Source: Pterois miles | Lineage: Eukaryota; Chordata; Actinopteri; Perciformes; Scorpaenidae | Length of the DNA: 64,000 bases | Direction: 5' to 3' | Assembly: GCA_947000775.1 (NCBI GenBank) | Contig: CAMQGK010000171.1 | Location: 3,051,001 to 3,115,000, forward strand | In this document: positions 62,101-64,000 of the stretch, piece by piece | Layout of the letters: each line of letters begins with the position of its first letter | Numbering within the stretch: the first letter of the stretch is position 1 | Program-made: the position numbers and the translations under genes | The notes under the pieces: model-generated | The model's input: only the letters and a program-made list of their open reading frames with translations | Told to the model about the DNA's origin: nothing | The model's database searches: none

Positions 62101-63297
62101 CATGCCAAATTTTGTTTCTGTTTTTATCAGCATGATATTTTCTTGGATTAAGATACTTCGTATTTGCCTGAACAAAGGGGGTGAATCTATTTTTGTAAGT
62201 TTAATACCTTAGTGGTGCTGCTCTTGTATATTTCAAATGCTAGAATGTTAAGACTTGCTTGACTGCCGGTAGAAACCTGTAATACCCAAGACTGGATATT
62301 TGGCTGCAGTAGGCAGAAAGTTTGGCATCACTGGGCAAAAAAAATCCATAACAACTTTTCAGCATGTTGTAATTCAAGAGTTCTGAGAGGAAACTAGACT
62401 CCTGCACCTCCTCATGGGTCTGTTTTCAGGTTTTAAAAAAAAAAATCTAGCCCATGATGGGAGCCAATCATCTTGTACAGTTTAGTTTGCTCCGGCTGGT
62501 GGGCTCCGCTTGGTATTTCCTCAACTGATCTCAACATGGCTGCTGGGTCACACATTTTCTCATTTTACAGCTAAACAGTAACTACAAGATGTTTCTGAAA
62601 ACATTTGATGTGAGAGAAAGACATGACAGTAAAAGAATATTGATTGATATTTGATCAGCCTAGTTTGACCATTTGATCGGAGTTTGTGAGTGATTGACAG
62701 CTGCTCAGAGACGGCAGACTCCAGCTTGACTCTGATTAGTTGTTTTCCTCCGGTCTGTGAAATCTTGTAGATATCATTTAGGAGCACCTGTGATTATCTG
62801 TCTCATGTACTACTGTCGGGATATACTGTGACTGTTCTATAACAATAACTTTTTTTAACCACATGCTCCTATTCTACCCACTGCAGCTTTAAGAAAACTC
62901 TTATATTATTATAAAATACAAAATGTTATACCTTTGCAAGAGTGCAGTTAGAGTCATACATGCATGAACTAAACAGTTACTTTGAAGGAAACCAATCTAA
63001 AAGTACTGTACACTGTACATTTGTAGTTAATTGGGTAATACGTAAAAGCATGGAGTGGTAAGTTTTACTTCTTGTGCAAACAAATAACCAGCATACTGAG
63101 AGATTTAAAGCCACCACTGGTTGGACTGATTCTGAGGATGAATTTTAATCTCCATACCTCAAACACAGTGAGGGCGAAAGGGTGTCCCAGGTGGTGATGG
63201 GAGGACAGCAGCACTTTGCGGTTGTCCCCATTCAGGTCCACACTGGACAGCAGGTGCAGCTTGGAGTCCACCCAGTAGAGACGCCTGTTAGACAAGT
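36295..63297 (-). CDS. lrp8: low-density lipoprotein receptor-related protein 8 (ApoER2), 3' half, 7 exons
   Basis: Complement join 63297-63158, 57494-57353, 53537-53385, 50264-49863, 45636-45568, 40354-40164, 36333-36295, giving 377 residues to TGA. Exon lengths 140, 142 and 153 bp equal those I recall for LDLR exons 12-14. LRP8 is a surface receptor for reelin and apoE-type ligands and signals through Dab1 at its NPxY motif. Visible parts are two YWTD blades (LYWVDSK, IYWTDLEDE), a six-cysteine EGF module (CEYLCL, YTCACPDG), a Thr-rich O-glycosylation stretch, a membrane segment, and a tail with MNFDNPVYRKTTE, HIGR, GHVYPA and RVALSLEDDG. The tail and its acidic insert distinguish LRP8 from LDLR (INFDNPVYQKTTEDEVHIC) and VLDLR. 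Signal peptide, LA repeats and propeller start lie beyond 64000. Confidence 0.92.
36380..36410. repeat. (GA)n microsatellite
   Basis: About 15 GA units close upstream of the acceptor of the last lrp8 exon; on the gene strand it is a (TC)n tract. Confidence 0.95.
37224..37493 (-). mobile_element. SINE-like repeat, copy 1 (reverse)
   Basis: It reads, on the - strand, from GCACGGTGGTGCAGTGGTTA (A-box-like) and GGTTCGAATCC (B-box-like) to GGACTGGCGACCTGTCCAGG. It is the same family as 52488-52726 and 56530-56920 and lacks the (GATG)n tail. Confidence 0.8.
38049..38105. repeat. (GA)n microsatellite
   Basis: About 28 GA units preceded by nine G. Confidence 0.97.
38816..39418. mobile_element. PIF/Harbinger-type element with a coding remnant
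   Basis: The left end GGGTTCGTGTCCACCAAAGC and the reverse complement of the right end, GGGGCCATGTCCACCAAAGC, are near-identical. TAA flanks both ends (38813-38815, 39419-39421), the Harbinger-type target duplication. At 38977 an ATG opens a frame MSAQSTVLALALALDEGKAE with CRSVWVHDILWV, which resembles the N-terminal part of Harbinger transposases before a GT donor-like GTGAGT. A retroelement-tail motif is inserted at about 39127. Confidence 0.7.
40164..40354 (-). CDS. lrp8: lrp8 exon: membrane helix and NPVY cytoplasmic tail
   Basis: The 191 bp exon, acceptor acatgcag and donor CCAGCA|gtgagt, encodes the rest of the helix (LATVVIGLLCTGGYLVW), a basic stop-transfer RNWRRKNTK, then SMNFDNPVYRKTTEDDDD, EIHIGRHSESIGHVYPA. 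NPVY is the endocytosis and Dab1-binding motif. The run DDDDE matches the acidic insert of mammalian LRP8 (EEEDED) that LDLR and VLDLR lack. If the donor is skipped, the frame stays open to 40053. Confidence 0.96.
43959..44455. mobile_element. TA-flanked MITE with long terminal inverted repeats
   Basis: The left end ATGGTGCCTTCAAATGGGGT continues to TTTACCGTGTTTACGAGAT; the reverse complement of the right end is ACGGCGTCCTCAAATGGGGT continuing to GTTTACCGTGTTTATGAGAT. TA occurs at both flanks, as for Tc1/mariner-type insertion. Confidence 0.75.
44711..44830. repeat. short palindromic repeat (GGGATAATGCC)
   Basis: The left end TGTAATCGGGATAATGCC and the right end GGCATTATTCCTTACGTATT are inverted copies. 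CCATAATCAGGAACTATTGG and TGGACGACGTGGAGGCCAGA belong to a common fish repeat. Confidence 0.6.
45568..45636 (-). CDS. lrp8: lrp8 exon: juxtamembrane and first half of membrane helix
   Basis: The 69 bp exon has acceptor ttgtctcag and donor ATCG|gtgagt. It encodes AASDHYLIGNNITVAVLGIV then IPI. LRP8 and LDLR have an equivalent short exon ending in IVPI/VLPI at the start of the membrane helix. NIT is a possible N-glycosylation sequon just outside the membrane. Confidence 0.9.
45933..46269. mobile_element. hAT-type MITE with perfect 8-bp target duplication
   Basis: It is flanked on both sides by ATCAGAAT (45925-45932 and 46270-46277). It begins AAGGGTTGTACAATTAATCA and ends CAGGCAGCCCTA. The body (CTATCGAATTCGCAATATGG, TGCAGTGATGTCCTGGCCTA, AAACCATATCGCAATTATAA) is a well-known teleost MITE. 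Confidence 0.88.
47129..47320. mobile_element. degraded MITE related to 11850-12318
   Basis: GGATGTACAGATGCTGATAT, then ATGGATCGGCTATTGTGACA and AAGTTCCTGTTTAAGTTTTG align with the reverse complement of 12130-12310. The right end is not recognisable. Confidence 0.6.
49863..50264 (-). CDS. lrp8: lrp8 Thr/Ser-rich O-linked glycosylation exon
   Basis: The 402 bp exon, acceptor cttgtgtag and donor AGAG|gtaagg, has phases that fit both neighbours. It encodes about 134 residues, roughly half Thr, beginning VRPRTTTTAAPTTTVTTTAP and ending with NANLSHRG. The first two thirds are near-pure ACN codons (a (GGT/GTG)-like tract on the + strand) and the remainder is a more varied Thr/Ser/Pro/Arg stretch. 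This position encodes the O-glycosylated stalk in LDLR-family receptors. The exon appears longer than I recall for mammalian LRP8, so length polymorphism or assembly error in the repeat is possible. Confidence 0.88.
50347..51415. mobile_element. non-autonomous hAT-like element, copy 1
   Basis: It starts CAGTGGTTCCCAGCCTTTTT and ends TGTTGGGAACCAGTG, with flanks CCATAAGG (50339-50346) and CTATAAGG (51416-51423), 7 of 8 matching as an 8-bp duplication. CAGTGGTTCYCAACC is a typical hAT/Charlie terminus. A retroelement-tail motif is inserted at about 50827 and another, inverted, at about 51286. A related copy lies at 54140-54856. Confidence 0.75.
52488..52726 (+). mobile_element. SINE-like repeat, copy 2 (3'-truncated)
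   Basis: GGGCTGCATGGTGGTGCAGA, then CACAGGTTTGAATCCGGCTT and TGGAGTTTGCATGTTCTCCC, ending at GGACTGGCGATTCACTT. Box-like motifs are mutated relative to 56530-56920. Confidence 0.8.
53385..53537 (-). CDS. lrp8: lrp8 exon (LDLR exon 14 equivalent): EGF-like module C
   Basis: The 153 bp exon encodes APDTCNMGSLPNGGCEYLCL and KYTCACPDGMELGPDMRRCA, with six cysteines in EGF spacing. APDTC and LGPDM-RC match human LRP8 (APDAC, LGPDMKRC) better than LDLR or VLDLR. The acceptor is ccctcaag and the donor is ATAG|gtaagt. Confidence 0.95.
54140..54856. mobile_element. non-autonomous hAT-like element, copy 2
   Basis: CAGTGCTTTCTAACCTTTCT at the left, CAATGCATAACAATAAATAA and CAGATAAACTGTACAATTAC inside, and CCCCCATGTTGGGGGTACTA at the right match copy 1 (50347-51415) in order, with many substitutions. 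It lacks the two insertions of copy 1. Target duplication is not clear. Confidence 0.65.
56443..56529. repeat. (ATATT)n pentanucleotide satellite
   Basis: About 17 nearly perfect 5-bp units. The same unit continues at 56921-56939 on the other side of the SINE-like repeat. Confidence 0.95.
56530..56920 (+). mobile_element. SINE-like repeat, copy 3 (full length)
   Basis: It starts GGGGCTGCACGGTGGTGCAG with TGGTGCAGTGGTTAGCGCT (A-box-like) and GGTTCGAATCCGGG (B-box-like), and ends GGGATAAGCGGTTGACGATGG with (GATG)n. The (GATG)n end suggests mobilisation by an RTE/Rex3-type LINE, as an inference. It sits inside the (ATATT)n satellite. Confidence 0.85.
56940..57065 (+). mobile_element. fish repeat fragment (GTGGACATAGTC)
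   Basis: GTGGACATAGTCAGTGTGTG, then CTGGTTTGTGGAATGCCGTT and GGCCGTCGCCATCTTGGCTT. It is the same family as 59608-60232. Confidence 0.65.
57230..57290 (-). mobile_element. hAT end fragment (CAGGGCCGGCTCTAG)
   Basis: On the - strand it starts CAGGGCCGGCTCTAGCCCTT and continues TTGGTGCCCTAGGCAAAATT, the terminus of a common fish hAT-type element. The other end was not found nearby. Confidence 0.55.
57353..57494 (-). CDS. lrp8: lrp8 exon (LDLR exon 13 equivalent): last YWTD blade
   Basis: The 142 bp exon has acceptor tatccag and donor AAGG|gtaaga. It encodes DRIYWTDLEDEAIYSANRLT, then GHDVAKVAEHLNNPLDLVVF and HEQRQPK. This matches the LDLR-family sequence from the YWTD motif to the QPR/QPK that joins the propeller to the third EGF module. 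The reading frame is open only in the expected phase. Confidence 0.94.
59608..60232 (+). mobile_element. teleost interspersed DNA element (AAGTGGACATAGTCACGTG)
   Basis: GGCTGTATATAAGAAGTGGA then GCCTTGAGTTTGACATTTTG, AACCAGAGGAGTCGCCCCCT and CAGACGCAGAGGTTGTCCGC, in the order found in a widespread fish repeat. No open frame of interest. Confidence 0.7.
62303..62892. mobile_element. TTAA-type MITE, short copy
   Basis: The left end GGCTGCAGTAGGCAGAAAGT and the reverse complement of the right end, TTAAAGCTGCAGTGGGTAGA, match, as do long stretches of 20675-21740 (TAACTACAAGATGTTTCTGA, GTGAGTGATTGACAGCTGCT). The right TTAA is present; the left is lost. Confidence 0.7.
63158..63297 (-). CDS. lrp8: lrp8 exon (LDLR exon 12 equivalent): YWTD propeller blade
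   Basis: The 140 bp exon lies between acceptor ccatcttctcag and donor GAG|gtatgg. It encodes LSNRRLYWVDSKLHLLSSVD and DLNGDNRKVLLSS, then HPFALTVFE. The YWVD motif and LSNRRLYWVDSKLH are diagnostic of the LDLR/VLDLR/LRP8 propeller. Confidence 0.95.
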
Positions 63298-64000
63298 CTG
63301 AGAAGATGGAGGAGGAAGAGAGACAGTGAAGAAAAGCAAGGAGGGGGAGATGGAGAGAGAGAGGGGTCATTCCATGAGAAAAGGCCAAGGGTGAGAGGTA
63401 TATGAATGTAATGGCCCAGTAGCCACACCATCAATCTTCTTTGACATGACGTCTGTGCCGAGAAAGCACAGATGTGATTGTAATATTGCCGGTTGACTTC
63501 TTTGGGGGGAAAATGTACATGCCCTTGAGCAAATTGATTAGTCTTGCTGGGCTTGCGTTAAAGGAACGCTTTGCTGTTTTACAATTCTATCACCATGTGT
63601 CGGTCACCAGTGCTGTTTAATTTAGAACTCTGATTTTGTGCTCTTGCTATGGACCACAAAGTAACTCTGTGTTTGACTTGGAAAATAAGATTAGAGAAGT
63701 TTGACAGCAAAGGACACAATCCAAGTATGACTTTTACCAGGTGTGCATGAATGAGGAATTGCAGGTAAGTATTTTCCTTTCAGATTATTTACTACATAAA
63801 TGCATACAAAGTAGAAAACAGAGCTGGGGAATTAAAACAAACAGCTTTATATTCAGTATATATTAAATAAAACTCAAATGGAGTAGTCATAAGTACGAAC
63901 ATTAATTCAGCATCTGAAGCTGATAAAAAAAAGCTTCTCGCTGTGCTTTTTAAAAGGTTGATTACAGCTGCTAAACTCCAATGTGAAACTTGAGCAGAAA
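63298..64000. other. lrp8 intron, runs off the window
   Basis: This is sequence upstream (in gene direction) of the exon at 63297. It is AT-rich; no exon or repeat was recognised. Confidence 0.55.

Larger units (their letters stand above)
57495..63157. other. lrp8 intron, 5.7 kb
   Basis: It contains the repeat at 59608-60232 and the TTAA-type MITE at 62303-62892. The remainder is AT-rich with no recognised exon. Confidence 0.6.

Noticed and set aside
36295..63297. Calling the receptor LDLR or VLDLR
   Set aside because: The tail has KNTKSMNFDNPVYRKTTE with an acidic run and ends RVALSLEDDG, and the EGF module has LGPDM-RC; these fit LRP8. LDLR and VLDLR tails, as I recall them, differ at these points.

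Overview
The window is vertebrate genomic DNA, almost certainly from a percomorph-type teleost. Coding sequence is sparse and split into small GT-AG exons. Introns are full of CA/GA microsatellites and of short interspersed elements of kinds common in fish: hAT-, Tc1- and Harbinger-type MITEs, an L2-like LINE tail, and a SINE-like repeat ending in (GATG)n. There are no prokaryotic features.

Two genes point toward each other. On the + strand, seven exons between 1424 and 14191 encode the last 371 residues of a KANK-family protein: an acidic linker followed by the ankyrin-repeat domain. The last repeat (CDTSLTDKNGQTAQ...AHAE) is closest, from memory, to KANK4, so I call it kank4. The 5' part (KN motif, coiled coil) lies upstream of the window. 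A 3' UTR probably runs to tandem AATAAA signals near 17830.

On the - strand, seven exons between 63297 and 36295 encode the last 377 residues of an LDL-receptor-family protein. They carry the last two YWTD blades, the third EGF module, a threonine-rich O-glycosylation exon, the membrane segment and a cytoplasmic tail with an NPVY motif. The tail (KNTKSMNFDNPVYRKTTE, GHVYPA, RVALSLEDDG) identifies apolipoprotein E receptor 2, lrp8. Its ligand-binding repeats lie beyond position 64000.

Layout: 1-14191 kank4 3' half with repeat-filled introns; 14192-about 17850 kank4 3' UTR with an embedded MITE; about 17850-29200 intergenic, with MITEs, microsatellites and a few AT-rich stretches that could be regulatory; about 29200-36294 the region downstream of the lrp8 stop, including possible 3' UTR and an unusual array of alternating inverted repeats; 36295-64000 lrp8, with 1-6 kb introns holding many transposon fragments.

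No new defence, mobile or metabolic system was found. The observations most worth a second look are the convergent kank4-lrp8 pair (the LDLR-KANK2 and VLDLR-KANK1 linkages in human suggest an ancient paralogon), the large Thr-rich lrp8 exon, the direct GHVYPA/RVALSLEDD splice without a visible mammalian-type proline-rich insert exon, the inverted-repeat array at 30265-30535, and a Harbinger-type element that keeps a coding remnant. Family identifications rest on remembered sequences, not on a search.
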